Positions 53,495-62,997 of a stretch of DNA of 64,000 nucleotides are shown in pieces. The translations under genes and the position numbers were made by a program. The first letter of the stretch is position 1. Each line of letters opens with the position of its first letter. Source of the stretch: Priestia endophytica DSM 13796 (lineage in GTDB: Bacteria; Bacillota; Bacilli; Bacillales; Bacillaceae_H); NCBI RefSeq assembly GCF_900115845.1, contig NZ_FOXX01000001.1, forward strand, positions 62,001 through 126,000. The letters run 5' to 3'. The notes under the pieces are model-generated. The model made no database searches. It was not told the origin of the DNA and saw only the letters and a list, made by a program, of their open reading frames with translations.

Positions 53495-54741
53495 GGTTTC
53501 ACTCCTTGACTTCTTTCCTGTGGATTTGATTTAGAAAGCTCAAATGCCTCATGAAGCGCATTTACAGCTTCTTTTAAATCGTCTTGCTTGACTAACACCC
53601 AAATGGTTGTATGGCTGTCAGCAGATTGTAAAATTTGAATTCCTTTATCTGATAGAGCACCGACAATTTTAGCTGTTACACCTGGTACGCCTGCGATTCC
53701 TGCACCAACCGTTGAGATTTTTGCACAGTTTTTCGTAATCGAAGGATCATATCCAAGCGCTTGTAGAACAGAAACAGCTTTGTCCGTCATCTCGTCTGGC
53801 ACTGTATAAGCAACACCGCGTGGCGAAATGTTAATAAAATCGACGCTGATGCTCTCCTGTGCCATTGCACGAAACACTTCAGATTGAAGATTGTAATTGC
53901 CCTCTTTGCTTAGCACTTTAATTTGGGTAACATCAGACACGTGAGCAATTCCTGTGACAAGACGTTCTTTGACATCGCTGCCTTTTTGGTGTGCCTCACC
54001 GTGTGACGTAACGAGCGTTCCTTCTGAATCTAAATACGTCGAACGAACGCGCATTGGAACTTTTGCCTGCATCGCAATTTCAACTGCTCTTGGATGAATC
54101 ACTTTTGCTCCTTGATACGCCATATTACAAATTTCGTTATACGTCACAATAGAAAGAGGACGAGCATTTTCGACAATGCGTGGATCCGCCGTCATTACGC
54201 CTTCCACATCTGTAAAAATATCGACGAATTCTGCATCAATGGCAGCACCAAGAGCAGACGCAGACGTATCACTACCTCCACGCCCAAGCGTTGTTGTATC
54301 GCCTTTTTCATCAGCACCTTGGAAGCCTGTCACAACGACAACATCATGGTCTTTAAGCTCTTCTTTTAAGCGGTCGCACTTCATTTCGATAATTTTTGCA
54401 TTCGTAAAATCACTATTTGTTAAAAAGCCTGCCTGTGCTCCTGTTAGAGACGTAGCTTTAATGCCTTTTTCATTTAACATATTTGAAAATACGATGGAGG
54501 AAATGACCTCTCCACAAGACATAAGTAAATCAACTTCACGCTTACTTACATGTCTATTGTTGTCGATTAGCGAAAGAAGAGTGTCAGTTGCATATGGTTC
54601 ACCTTTGCGCCCCATTGCGGACACAACAACAACCACTTTATATCCGTCTTCTAATGCAGACTGAATATGATAGCTTGCTCGCTCTCTTCCGTTAGCATCG
54701 CGAACAGAAGTCCCCCCAAATTTTTGGACAATAATTTTCAT
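53491..54741 (-). CDS. dapG: Aspartate kinase I (diaminopimelate-sensitive type)
   Basis: Phosphorylates aspartate. 416 aa: the kinase domain opens with VQKFGGTSV, contains GFQGADEKGDTTTLGRGGSDTSA, and is followed by two ACT domains that bind the feedback inhibitor. Position in the spoVF-asd-dapG-dapA cluster matches B. subtilis DapG, the diaminopimelate-inhibited isozyme. GAGGTG precedes the ATG. Confidence 0.96.
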   Translation of the reverse strand: MKIIVQKFGGTSVRDANGRERASYHIQSALEDGYKVVVVVSAMGRKGEPYATDTLLSLIDNNRHVSKREVDLLMSCGEVISSIVFSNMLNEKGIKATSLTGAQAGFLTNSDFTNAKIIEMKCDRLKEELKDHDVVVVTGFQGADEKGDTTTLGRGGSDTSASALGAAIDAEFVDIFTDVEGVMTADPRIVENARPLSIVTYNEICNMAYQGAKVIHPRAVEIAMQAKVPMRVRSTYLDSEGTLVTSHGEAHQKGSDVKERLVTGIAHVSDVTQIKVLSKEGNYNLQSEVFRAMAQESISVDFINISPRGVAYTVPDEMTDKAVSVLQALGYDPSITKNCAKISTVGAGIAGVPGVTAKIVGALSDKGIQILQSADSHTTIWVLVKQDDLKEAVNALHEAFELSKSNPQERSQGVKP

Positions 54742-54773
54742 TCTTACACCTCATAACGTTGACAATCCTGTTG

Positions 54774-55817
54774 TTATTTAACAAGGTTCAATTTTATCAA
54801 AGATTCAGCGATTTGGACAGAATTCCATGCCGCTCCTTTTAACAAGTTATCAGAAACAACCCAAAGATGGAAGCCGCGAGCTTCATCCAAATCTTGGCGG
54901 ATACGTCCAACGAAGACGTCATTTTTGCCAACGCAATCAGCAGGCATTGGGTATACTTGATTTGCAGGATCATCTTGAAGCGTAACGCCTGGTGCATCCT
55001 GTAAAAGAGCTTTTAAGTCTGATACTGTTACATCGCTATTGTCGATTTCAATATATACAGATTCAGCATGACCTGTTGCAACTGGCAGACGCACGCAAGT
55101 AGCTGCTACAGATAGATCTTTCATATGCATAATTTTCTTCGTTTCGTTGATCATTTTCATTTCCTCAAACGTAAAGCCGTTGTCTTGGAATTTATCAATT
55201 TGTGGCACTGCATTAAAAGCAATTTGGTAATGTTTTTTATCGCTTTTTACCGGTAATACAGATGGTGTAAACTCTTTTCCTTCTAAAATAGCTTTTGTTT
55301 GCTCATGAAGCTCATCAACAGCAGCAGCTCCAGCACCTGAAACAGCTTGATATGTTGAAACAATGACTTTATTTAAACCGTATTTTTCACGAATTGGTTC
55401 TAGTGCAACAAGCATTTGAATTGTTGAACAGTTCGGATTTGCAATAATTCCGTTATGTTCTTTTAAGTCTTCTTCATTCACTTCAGGCACAACTAAAGGC
55501 ACGTTTTCGTCCATGCGAAACGCACTTGTGTTATCAACAACAATTGCTCCATGTTTTACAGCGTGAGGCGCTAGCTCTTGTGAGACGCTTCCACCTGCAC
55601 TGAATAGAGCAATATCAATACCTTTGAAGCTATCTGGTGTTGCTTCTTGAACTGTTAGCTCTTCACCTTTGAACGTTACTTTTTTTCCAGCAGATCGTGC
55701 TGAAGAAAGAAGCGTTAATGTTTCAATTGGAAAATTGCGCTCCTCTAATGTTTTAATCATTTGCTGTCCAACAGCTCCGGTTGCTCCTACGACTGCTACT
55801 TGTAAATTTCTTGCCAT
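54774..55817 (-). CDS. asd: Aspartate-semialdehyde dehydrogenase
   Basis: Reduces aspartyl phosphate to aspartate semialdehyde with NADPH. The N-terminal [13 protein letters not shown] binds the cofactor, the catalytic cysteine is in NPNCSTIQM, and the histidine lies in [13 protein letters not shown]. 347 aa. GGAGGGAG precedes the ATG. Between spoVFB and dapG as in B. subtilis; a hairpin separates it from spoVFB. Confidence 0.97.
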   Translation of the reverse strand: MARNLQVAVVGATGAVGQQMIKTLEERNFPIETLTLLSSARSAGKKVTFKGEELTVQEATPDSFKGIDIALFSAGGSVSQELAPHAVKHGAIVVDNTSAFRMDENVPLVVPEVNEEDLKEHNGIIANPNCSTIQMLVALEPIREKYGLNKVIVSTYQAVSGAGAAAVDELHEQTKAILEGKEFTPSVLPVKSDKKHYQIAFNAVPQIDKFQDNGFTFEEMKMINETKKIMHMKDLSVAATCVRLPVATGHAESVYIEIDNSDVTVSDLKALLQDAPGVTLQDDPANQVYPMPADCVGKNDVFVGRIRQDLDEARGFHLWVVSDNLLKGAAWNSVQIAESLIKLNLVK

Positions 55818-55962
55818 GATAATCTCCCTCCAACCATTCTTCTACTGCTATTTCTGCTTATTAGAAAATACTGATGGTTTAACTATTTTATTGTACTATC
55901 TTACCATACTATGCTATGAAAGGATAAAGGAATTTTTCTCATAATTTCAAAAACAAGCAATA

Positions 55963-55994
55963 GGGCCCCTATACTTTTATTTGTATAGGCACCC
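55963..55994 (-). other. Hairpin between spoVFB and asd
   Basis: GGGUGCCUAUAC pairs with GUAUAGGGGCCC around an 8-nt A-rich loop, without a U-tract. It probably punctuates or partly terminates the sporulation transcript before the housekeeping genes. Confidence 0.5.
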
Positions 55995-56002
55995 GATGAG
56001 AT

Positions 56003-56599
56003 TTACTCGTCTCTGAATCTTTCAACAATAACAGGCTGAAGCTGTCGCCCTTCAATCGCTAGCATAACTGTTTCTGTAAGAAGACTCATACGTGCTACCA
56101 TTGAGTTTGGTTTCTTTTCAGGATTATCTTGCCCAAAGGGAATAAAATAAAGATTGCGACTCGCCATAAGCCTCATTAAGTTGACCCCATTTAATCCAAG
56201 AGCATCGTTTGTAGAAATCCCAAGGACAACAGGCCCGTTGTTTCTCATCGTTGCTTTTGCAGCCATTAGAACAGGTGAATCTGTCATTGCATTTGCAAGC
56301 TTGCTCATTGTGTTGCCTGTAATTGGAGCTACTACCATACAATCAAGCGGAATTTTTGGCCCTAACGGCTCTGCTCCAACAATTGAGTTGATTGCTTTAT
56401 TCCCTGTAATCTCTTCAATGCGCTTCACCCAATCTTCGCCTTTTCCAAATCGAGTTGTTGTATGTTCTACTGTATGAGAAACAACAGGGAGAACTTCAGC
56501 TCCTAGTTCTACAAGCTTCTCAATTTGGGGCATAACTGCTTCGTACGTGCAGTGTGATCCTGTTAAACCAAATCCGATTTTCTTTCCTTTTAATGTCAT
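56003..56599 (-). CDS. spoVFB: Dipicolinate synthase subunit B
   Basis: The flavoprotein-like subunit (198 aa) of dipicolinic acid synthase. LKGKKIGFGLTGSHCTYEAVMPQIEKL and MVVAPITGNTMSKLANAMTDSPVLMAAKATMRN follow the Flavoprotein (HFCD) family. It starts inside the end of spoVFA (4-base overlap), with AGGAGAG upstream, so the subunits are coupled. Expressed in the mother cell during sporulation in relatives. Confidence 0.96.
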   Translation of the reverse strand: MTLKGKKIGFGLTGSHCTYEAVMPQIEKLVELGAEVLPVVSHTVEHTTTRFGKGEDWVKRIEEITGNKAINSIVGAEPLGPKIPLDCMVVAPITGNTMSKLANAMTDSPVLMAAKATMRNNGPVVLGISTNDALGLNGVNLMRLMASRNLYFIPFGQDNPEKKPNSMVARMSLLTETVMLAIEGRQLQPVIVERFRDE

Positions 56600-57498
56600 G
56601 ATGTGCTCTCTCCTCTCTTTTGTGCATCTTCCATTAGAAGCTGTGAAAGAACATTAGCAACAATCTTACCGGCGGTTTTTGGAGCAACTATCCCCGGAAG
56701 TCCTGGAGTGAGCATCGCTTTAATGCCGCGCTTCTCTGCATAACGAAAATCTGTTCCACCTGGTTTGGAAGCCAAGTCGATAATAAGGCTATGTGAAGGC
56801 ATTTTTGAAATCGCTCCCGCTGTTAAAACAGGATATGGAATCGTGTTGATGCAAATATCCACATTGCTCATCTCAGTTTCAAGATTTGAAAGGTGAAAAG
56901 GAGTAAGCCCCATTTCAGATACGCGTGCTAAATGCTCAGAGCGTCTTGCCCCAACTTTTACTTTTGCTCCTAAAACACCAAAAGATCTCGCAACACTCAT
57001 TCCTACACGCCCAAGTCCCAAAACAGCAACATTGGAATTATGAATGGTGAAATCCGTATGTTGGATAACAAGCATAATAGCTCCTTCAACAGTAGGAATA
57101 GAGTTATAAATCGCAATATCATCGCGTTCAAAAAGCTGAACAAGCTCTCTGCCTGCACTTTTTGTAATCGCGTTCAAATAATCATTACTAATTCCTGAAT
57201 AGAGCTTACAGTGTTCTTTTGTTTCTTTTAAAATATCTTCTGTTAAAATAACTTTCTCATTTGAGAAAATCGTTTCAACTTGCCCTTCTAAATTTGTGCC
57301 TGGAACAGGTAGAACAATTGCATCAACGTCCTCAAACGCCACTTCATGAAGCTGATATTTCGTTGCACCTGTAAAGCCGTGGTCAAGCTGATCAAAACCA
57401 ACGAGTGATACTTTTGCATCAAACTCAATTAGCTTACGGATGACCTCAAGCTGCCTTGCATCACCGCCAATGACCGCTACATGTACATCTGTTAACAT
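56596..57498 (-). CDS. spoVFA: Dipicolinate synthase subunit A
   Basis: The NAD(P)-binding subunit (300 aa) that oxidises dihydrodipicolinate to dipicolinic acid, the spore-core calcium chelate. The N-terminal half reads VHVAVIGGDARQLEVIRKL and the Rossmann motif NVAVLGLGRVGMSVARSF lies near residue 155. A sigma-K-like promoter lies about 65-95 bases upstream. The pair spoVFA-spoVFB, then asd-dapG-dapA, brings the whole aspartate-to-dipicolinate route together. Confidence 0.96.
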   Translation of the reverse strand: MLTDVHVAVIGGDARQLEVIRKLIEFDAKVSLVGFDQLDHGFTGATKYQLHEVAFEDVDAIVLPVPGTNLEGQVETIFSNEKVILTEDILKETKEHCKLYSGISNDYLNAITKSAGRELVQLFERDDIAIYNSIPTVEGAIMLVIQHTDFTIHNSNVAVLGLGRVGMSVARSFGVLGAKVKVGARRSEHLARVSEMGLTPFHLSNLETEMSNVDICINTIPYPVLTAGAISKMPSHSLIIDLASKPGGTDFRYAEKRGIKAMLTPGLPGIVAPKTAGKIVANVLSQLLMEDAQKRGESTS

Positions 57499-57563
57499 CC
57501 CTCATTCACCTTCTTTAAACAATAGTCCCCGCTCACTAGAGCAGCTTCCTCTTATCTCTTAAA

Positions 57564-57592
57564 CAGTTTATGTTAGATGCATGAAAGAGGTG
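57564..57592 (-). promoter_or_regulatory. Candidate sigma-K promoter of spoVFA
   Basis: CACC and CATAAACTG spaced by about 17 bases on the minus strand, partly matching the sigma-K pattern (mAC / CATAnnnTA); the last TA is missing. B. subtilis spoVF is known to be sigma-K dependent. Confidence 0.4.
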
Positions 57593-57597
57593 AATCA

Positions 57598-57632
57598 TAA
57601 AAAAAGCATCCTACTTTTCAGTAGGATGCTTT
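57598..57632 (-). terminator. Terminator of ymxH
   Basis: AAAAGCATCCTAC pairs with GTAGGATGCTTTT, then TTT on the minus strand; it overlaps the ymxH 3' end. Confidence 0.85.
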
Positions 57633-57877
57633 TGCCCATGAATGGTATCAATATCAACCATAATCATATCTGTACCGATTTTTTCGATGTGACTCCACGG
57701 CACGCGAGTTTCGTAATTTTGTCTTTTTAAACTAAACCACTTTCCGGTCGAAATGAGTAAGGCTTTAATTTCGCCTGTTTCTTCGTCAATCTCTAGATCT
57801 GTTTGTCCAAGCAGACCAAGGCGCTCCGCTTTTTTCATATCCACGATTTCTTTTCCACTCAGTTCACTTAATCTCAC
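57611..57877 (-). CDS. ymxH: YlmC/YmxH-family sporulation protein
   Basis: An 88-aa PRC-barrel protein (RLSELSGKEIVDMKKAERLGLLGQTDLEIDEETGEIKALLIS). The GTG at 57877 lies 7 bases after GAGGAG and starts the protein at RLSEL, as in its relatives; the ATG two codons earlier is too close to the site. It is placed between mlpA and spoVFA as in B. subtilis. The molecular role is unknown. Confidence 0.92.
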   Translation of the reverse strand: MRLSELSGKEIVDMKKAERLGLLGQTDLEIDEETGEIKALLISTGKWFSLKRQNYETRVPWSHIEKIGTDMIMVDIDTIHGQKHPTEK

Positions 57878-57946
57878 AAGCATTCTCCTCTTTTCTCTTC
57901 TTTATTCTATATATAAGAAGAGACAACACGAAACATGCTTATTAAT

Positions 57947-59185
57947 TTACTGAAGTGCTTTTGGAAGCTCCCCTTTTGGGCCAATTAAAGAAAGAGATGT
58001 TGTGCCACCAAAGATATCCCCAGCAAGCTGAAGGACTTTTTTATGATTCACTTCATCTACCGCCTGAATAATATCGTCTAATGAGCGATGTTTGCCGAGC
58101 ATAAGCTCGTTTTTACCATTACGACTCATACGACTATTTGTGCTTTCTAAACTTAGCATTAAGTTTCCTTTTAACTGCTCTTTGCTGTTTTCTAGCTCTT
58201 TATCTGTGATGCCGTTTTCTTTTATATCATTTAACGTATCTTGAATTGTTTCATAAAGAACATCAAGCTGATGGCCCCCTGTGCCACCATAGATTGTTAA
58301 AAGACCGCTATCACGGAATGAAGAATGATAAGAGAAAACAGAATACGCAAGACCGCGCTTTTCACGAACTTCCTGGAATAAACGACTACTCATACTACCG
58401 CCAAGCACATTATTCAAGACAATTAAATTGTATGTATCACGATGTCCAATCGGCAATCCGTTGTATCCTAGGCAAAGATGCACTTGCTCTGTGTCTTTTT
58501 GACGAAGGATACGCTCTCCGTGAAATTCTGGTGCTTTGTAAGAGATTTCGTCTTTTCCGCCTTCGAACGTCCCAAAGTATTCTTCAATTTTTTGAATGAA
58601 ACTCTCATCAACATTTCCTGCAACAGATACAACCACATTTTCAGGAATATACGTTTCTTTCATATAATTGCGAAGCGTATCTCCTGTAAACGTGTTCAAC
58701 ATCTCTTCTTCTCCAAGAATCGGATAGCCGAGCGCATGATTTCCGTAAGATGCTTTACCTAATAAATCATGAACAATGTCATCAGGTGTATCTTCATACA
58801 TCTTAATTTCTTCAAGCACAACATTTTTCTCACGCTTTAGTTCTTCTTCATCAAACACAGAATTAAAGAACATATCTGCTAAAACATCAAGAGCTTTATC
58901 TGCATGATCATCAAGAACTTTTGCATAAAAGCACGTATACTCTTTTGACGTGAATGCGTTCACTTGCCCACCAATGCGATCAAAGCTTTCCGCAATTTCA
59001 CGCGCGCTTCTCGTTTTTGTTCCTTTGAAAAACATGTGCTCTAAAAAGTGAGAAACGCCGTTAAGCTCTTTCGTTTCATTACGTGATCCCGTTCCAATCC
59101 AAATACCAAGCGCAACGGAACGCACCGTTGGGATATTTTCTAATACAATTCTTAGTCCATTTTTACACGTATGTTTAACAACCAA
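57947..59185 (-). CDS. mlpA: MlpA (YmxG), M16-family zinc protease
   Basis: A 412-aa processing-peptidase-like zinc protease. GVSHFLEHMFFKGT near residue 50 is the HxxEH motif; later ENVVVSVAGNV and GGSMSSRLFQEVREKRGLAYSV are family segments. The TTG at 59185 is 7 bases after GAGGAGG and matches the family start; the ATG at 59209 contains that site within its codons. In B. subtilis MlpA influences extracellular protease levels. Confidence 0.93.
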   Translation of the reverse strand: MVVKHTCKNGLRIVLENIPTVRSVALGIWIGTGSRNETKELNGVSHFLEHMFFKGTKTRSAREIAESFDRIGGQVNAFTSKEYTCFYAKVLDDHADKALDVLADMFFNSVFDEEELKREKNVVLEEIKMYEDTPDDIVHDLLGKASYGNHALGYPILGEEEMLNTFTGDTLRNYMKETYIPENVVVSVAGNVDESFIQKIEEYFGTFEGGKDEISYKAPEFHGERILRQKDTEQVHLCLGYNGLPIGHRDTYNLIVLNNVLGGSMSSRLFQEVREKRGLAYSVFSYHSSFRDSGLLTIYGGTGGHQLDVLYETIQDTLNDIKENGITDKELENSKEQLKGNLMLSLESTNSRMSRNGKNELMLGKHRSLDDIIQAVDEVNHKKVLQLAGDIFGGTTSLSLIGPKGELPKALQ

Positions 59186-59198
59186 AACATGACCTCCT

Positions 59199-60188
59199 CT
59201 AGTGCTCATTCTTCATTTTTTTGTTTTGTAGCTGCTCTGTTTTAATGGGTCTTTCTTCATTAAGGAGTGTTGAAACATCTCTAACGTCATACCCTTTTTC
59301 CTTCACTTCACGTATGAGGCGATCAAGAGATGAAGCTGTTGATTTTGTGGGATGCATTAATACAATAGCACCAGGGTGAACCTTTTCCATCACGCGAGAA
59401 ACAAGAACGTCCTCACTTGGTTTTTGCCAATCGATTGTATCAACGCTCCACATAATGGTGTGCATATCAAGATCATGAGCAATTTTCACCACATCATCGC
59501 GATAGCTTCCGCTCGGTGGTGCAAAAAGCTTCACTTCACGGTCTGTTACCGATTCTATCACATCGTTTGTTTTCGTCAATTCTTCCTTAATTCGTTCATT
59601 GCTTAAAGTCTTCATGTCTGGATGTGAATAGGAATGATTTCCAATCTCTTGCCCTGCATCAACAATCATTTTAGCCATCTCCGTATTTTCCTTTGCCCAG
59701 CGTCCTTCAAGGAAAAAAGTTGCTTTGACACGATGTTTTTTTAATACTTCTAGCATTGTTGGAATATATTCATTCCCCCATGCTACATTCACCGCGAAGG
59801 CAACAGTTGGTTTATCAGGATGCCCTCTATAAATGGGAGAAGCCCCGAGGTCTTCCAAATGGACTTTCGGCGCGTTTTGCTTATAGATGAGCTTGCTTTC
59901 GTCAAACTCCCCTTTTTTCTTCATATTCCGGTAAGAAGCATCAACATCAACCTTTAAACCATTATATCCAGGTGTCAGCTTCCATACAGGATCAATTTTA
60001 GCATCCTGTGGAGCTCGTTCATACTTTTCTGCTTTCTCCTCAATCTCTTCATAGAGAGCATCTTTTACAGCTCCTGCAAAATGAATTTCCCTTGGCATGT
60101 AAACTGTATAATGTGTTGTATTGTATGTAATAGCTAAAAGAATACAAAAAACGATAAATGGCATAAAACGAAACAATTGCTTTTTCAT
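59199..60188 (-). CDS. ylxY: YlxY, polysaccharide-deacetylase-fold protein
   Basis: 329 aa with an N-terminal membrane anchor or signal (FMPFIVFCILLAITY) and a NodB-type carbohydrate esterase domain from about residue 128. The metal-binding NHSYSHPD motif is present (184-191), but the first motif, normally TFDDG with the catalytic aspartate, reads AVNVAWGNE (132-140). Later motifs APPSGSYRDD and LMHPT are kept. Ordinary deacetylase activity is therefore doubtful. AGGGGGG precedes the ATG. Conserved between pnpA and mlpA in spore formers. Confidence 0.93.
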   Translation of the reverse strand: MKKQLFRFMPFIVFCILLAITYNTTHYTVYMPREIHFAGAVKDALYEEIEEKAEKYERAPQDAKIDPVWKLTPGYNGLKVDVDASYRNMKKKGEFDESKLIYKQNAPKVHLEDLGASPIYRGHPDKPTVAFAVNVAWGNEYIPTMLEVLKKHRVKATFFLEGRWAKENTEMAKMIVDAGQEIGNHSYSHPDMKTLSNERIKEELTKTNDVIESVTDREVKLFAPPSGSYRDDVVKIAHDLDMHTIMWSVDTIDWQKPSEDVLVSRVMEKVHPGAIVLMHPTKSTASSLDRLIREVKEKGYDVRDVSTLLNEERPIKTEQLQNKKMKNEH

Positions 60189-60257
60189 TATCTTCCCCCC
60201 TCTTCACAAAATTATGTAAAAGGAGGACAAGGTAGAACTAACACCACTTATCATTTC

Positions 60258-60287
60258 ATAAAAAGAAGCTGGGTTCTCCCAGCTTGT
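60258..60287 (-). terminator. pnpA terminator
   Basis: AAGCTGGG pairs with CCCAGCTT around AGAA, followed by CTTTTTATG on the minus strand. Confidence 0.85.
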
Positions 60288-60317
60288 TCTTTTGCATTCT
60301 TCAGCTTTCAATCTTTA

Positions 60318-62438
60318 TTAAGACTGCGCTTCTTGTTCCTTCTCTTTTTCTTCACGAAGGATCACTTTACGTGATAAGTTAACGCGTCCTTGTTTATCAA
60401 TTTCAATAACACGAACTAGAATTTCATCGCCAATTGCTAGTACGTCTTCAACTTTTCCGATACGCTCTTCCGCAATTTCAGAAATGTGAACAAGACCGTC
60501 TTTCCCAGGGAATAGCTCAATAAATGCTCCAAATTTCTCGATGCGTTTTACTTTTCCTAAATACGTTTGGCCTTTTTCAACTTCACGCACAAGGTCTTCG
60601 ATAATTTTCTTTGCATTGTGGTTCATCTCTTCCTCTGTAGAAGAAATAAAGATTGTACCATCTTGCTCAATATCAATTTTAACGCCTGTTTCTTCAATAA
60701 TTTTATTGATTTGTTTACCGCTTGGTCCAATAACGTCGCGGATCTTATCAGGGTTAATTGTCATTGTTAAGATTTTCGGTGCATATCTAGATAGATTTTG
60801 ACGTGGATCTTCAATCGTGCTTAGCATATGATCTAGAATTTGCATACGGCCGCGTTTTGCTTGCTCTAATGCTTCTTCTAAAATTTCACGAGATAAACCT
60901 TCAATTTTAATGTCCATTTGAAGTGCTGTAACACCTTTAGCTGTTCCAGCTACTTTAAAGTCCATATCTCCTAAATGGTCTTCCATCCCTTGAATGTCTG
61001 TTAATACAGAATAGTGCTCGCCAGACTTGATAAGTCCCATTGCAATCCCAGCTACAGGTGCTTTGATTGGCACACCAGCATCCATCATTGCAAGCGTACT
61101 TGCACAAATACTTGCTTGTGATGTTGAACCATTTGATTCCAATACTTCAGAAACAAGACGAATCGTATATGGGAAGTCTTTTTCAGATGGAATAACAGGC
61201 TCTAATGCACGCTCTCCAAGAGCTCCGTGACCAATTTCACGACGACCAGGGCCACGAATTGGACGTGTTTCACCAACGCTGAACGAAGGGAAATTATAGT
61301 GATGCATAAAGCGCTTCGATTCTTCAATTCCAAGGCCATCTAAAATTTGCACGTCACCAAGTGCTCCTAACGTACAAATGCTTAATGCTTGCGTTTGTCC
61401 ACGCGTAAACAGCCCTGAACCATGCGTACGAGGAAGCTTGCTAACCTCAGAAGAAAGTGGACGAATTTCGTCTACGTTACGACCATCTGGACGCACTTTT
61501 TCTTCTGTAATAAGGCGGCGCACTTCTGTTTTCACCATTTTGCTTAAAATTTCTTTTACTTGTGAAATCGTGCTTTCATCCGCTTCTTTTTCTTCAAACT
61601 TCTCAATTACGCTGTTTTTCACTGCTGTAATTGCTTCTTCACGCGCATGCTTTTCTTGAACTTGAATTGCTGGAATCAAGTCTGCTTCAGCAAGCCCGCG
61701 CACTTCCTCTTGAAGTTCTTCATCTAGTGTATGAAGCTTTACTTCCATTTTCTCTTTTCCAACTGCTGCAACGATTTCTTCTTGGAATGCAACTAATGTC
61801 TTAATATGCTCATGCCCAAACATAATGGCTTCAAGCATGATTTCTTCAGGCACTTCATTAGCTCCTGCTTCTACCATGTTAATAGCATCCTTTGTTCCTG
61901 CAACAGTTAATTCAATATCACTTTTCTCTAGCTCTTCAACTGTTGGGTTTAGAACAAACTCTCCGTCAATACGACCAACAATAACACCTGCGATTGGTCC
62001 TTCAAACGGAATGTCTGAAACAGATAAAGAAAGAGATGAACCAAACATTGCCGCAACTTCTGATGAGCAGTTTTGCTCAACGCTCATAACAATGCTAATA
62101 ACTTGTACTTCATTACGGAAACCATCAGCAAAAAGCGGACGAATTGGACGGTCGATAAGACGACTTGTTAAAATCGCTTTTTCACTTGGGCGACCTTCAC
62201 GCTTAATAAATCCTCCTGGAATCTTCCCTACTGCGTATAAACGCTCTTCATAGTTTACTGTTAATGGGAAGAAATCAACGTCTTTTGGTTCCTTAGACGC
62301 TGTTGCTGTACTTAGTATTACTGTATCTCCATAACGAACTAAAGCAGCTCCGTTTGCTTGCTTTGCAAGCTGACCAACTTCAACGGTCAATTTTCGGCCT
62401 GCTAATTCGATCGAAAACTCGCGTTTTTCTTGTTCCAT
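60318..62438 (-). CDS. pnpA: Polynucleotide phosphorylase
   Basis: A 3'-5' exoribonuclease using phosphate. 706 aa: two RNase PH domains (first near 10-210; second, with [16 protein letters not shown] and [17 protein letters not shown], near 310-540), a KH domain ([20 protein letters not shown]) and an S1 domain ([33 protein letters not shown]). GAGAGGAG precedes the ATG. It follows rpsO after a terminator, so it has its own promoter or depends on read-through. Confidence 0.98.
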   Translation of the reverse strand: MEQEKREFSIELAGRKLTVEVGQLAKQANGAALVRYGDTVILSTATASKEPKDVDFFPLTVNYEERLYAVGKIPGGFIKREGRPSEKAILTSRLIDRPIRPLFADGFRNEVQVISIVMSVEQNCSSEVAAMFGSSLSLSVSDIPFEGPIAGVIVGRIDGEFVLNPTVEELEKSDIELTVAGTKDAINMVEAGANEVPEEIMLEAIMFGHEHIKTLVAFQEEIVAAVGKEKMEVKLHTLDEELQEEVRGLAEADLIPAIQVQEKHAREEAITAVKNSVIEKFEEKEADESTISQVKEILSKMVKTEVRRLITEEKVRPDGRNVDEIRPLSSEVSKLPRTHGSGLFTRGQTQALSICTLGALGDVQILDGLGIEESKRFMHHYNFPSFSVGETRPIRGPGRREIGHGALGERALEPVIPSEKDFPYTIRLVSEVLESNGSTSQASICASTLAMMDAGVPIKAPVAGIAMGLIKSGEHYSVLTDIQGMEDHLGDMDFKVAGTAKGVTALQMDIKIEGLSREILEEALEQAKRGRMQILDHMLSTIEDPRQNLSRYAPKILTMTINPDKIRDVIGPSGKQINKIIEETGVKIDIEQDGTIFISSTEEEMNHNAKKIIEDLVREVEKGQTYLGKVKRIEKFGAFIELFPGKDGLVHISEIAEERIGKVEDVLAIGDEILVRVIEIDKQGRVNLSRKVILREEKEKEQEAQS

Positions 62439-62556
62439 TCTTTGTACTCCTCTCTGAGTGCATGTACTATTTGCTGTTTATACTTATTAGTATAGACGAA
62501 AGCATTAAATCCATAACTTTTTATGTAAAACAACGACTCACAATAATTATACATAC

Positions 62557-62585
62557 GAAAAAAGCGGGAGCATTCTCCCGCTTTC
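62557..62585 (-). terminator. rpsO terminator
   Basis: AAAGCGGGAG pairs with CTCCCGCTTT, then TTTTCG on the minus strand. Confidence 0.85.
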
Positions 62586-62590
62586 TACTA

Positions 62591-62860
62591 TTATCGACGT
62601 AAACCAAGCTTGTTAATTAACTCACGGTAGCGAGTAATGTCATTGTTACGTAGGTAGTTAAGTAAGTTACGACGTTTACCTACCATTTTTAATAGACCAC
62701 GACGTGAATGGTGATCTTTCTTGTGTGTACGTAAATGATCATTTAAGTTTGTAATTTGCTCAGTTAGGACAGCAATTTGAACTTCTGGTGATCCTGTGTC
62801 AGTATCATGAGTTTTGTACTCAGCAATAAGTTCATTCTTGCGCTCTTGTGTGATAGCCAT
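62591..62860 (-). CDS. rpsO: 30S ribosomal protein S15
   Basis: Primary 16S rRNA-binding protein of the platform. The 89-aa sequence [69 protein letters not shown] is diagnostic. The ATG at 62860 lies 8 bases after GAGGAGG. A clear promoter lies at 62952-62980 with a leader of about 85 nt. In relatives S15 represses its own translation by binding such a leader; that was not tested here. Confidence 0.98.
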   Translation of the reverse strand: MAITQERKNELIAEYKTHDTDTGSPEVQIAVLTEQITNLNDHLRTHKKDHHSRRGLLKMVGKRRNLLNYLRNNDITRYRELINKLGLRR

Positions 62861-62951
62861 CCTATTCACCTCCTCTTAATAATCCCCAATTCCCTAGCAA
62901 TACGTTGGTGAATCGTAATGCCAAGCAATGGTTAATTTCTGTTCAATGTTC

Positions 62952-62980
62952 ATATTACTATTTTTCGCCTAGAATTGCAA
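62952..62980 (-). promoter_or_regulatory. rpsO promoter
   Basis: TTGCAA, 17-bp spacer, TAATAT on the minus strand, about 92 bases before the start codon. Confidence 0.65.
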
Positions 62981-62997
62981 GGATTCTAATGAAAGTT

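Noticed and set aside
54176-54664. 162-codon plus-strand frame
   Set aside because: Lies antisense within dapG, which has unmistakable aspartokinase motifs.
61825-62253. 142-codon plus-strand frame inside pnpA
   Set aside because: Antisense shadow of a highly conserved gene.
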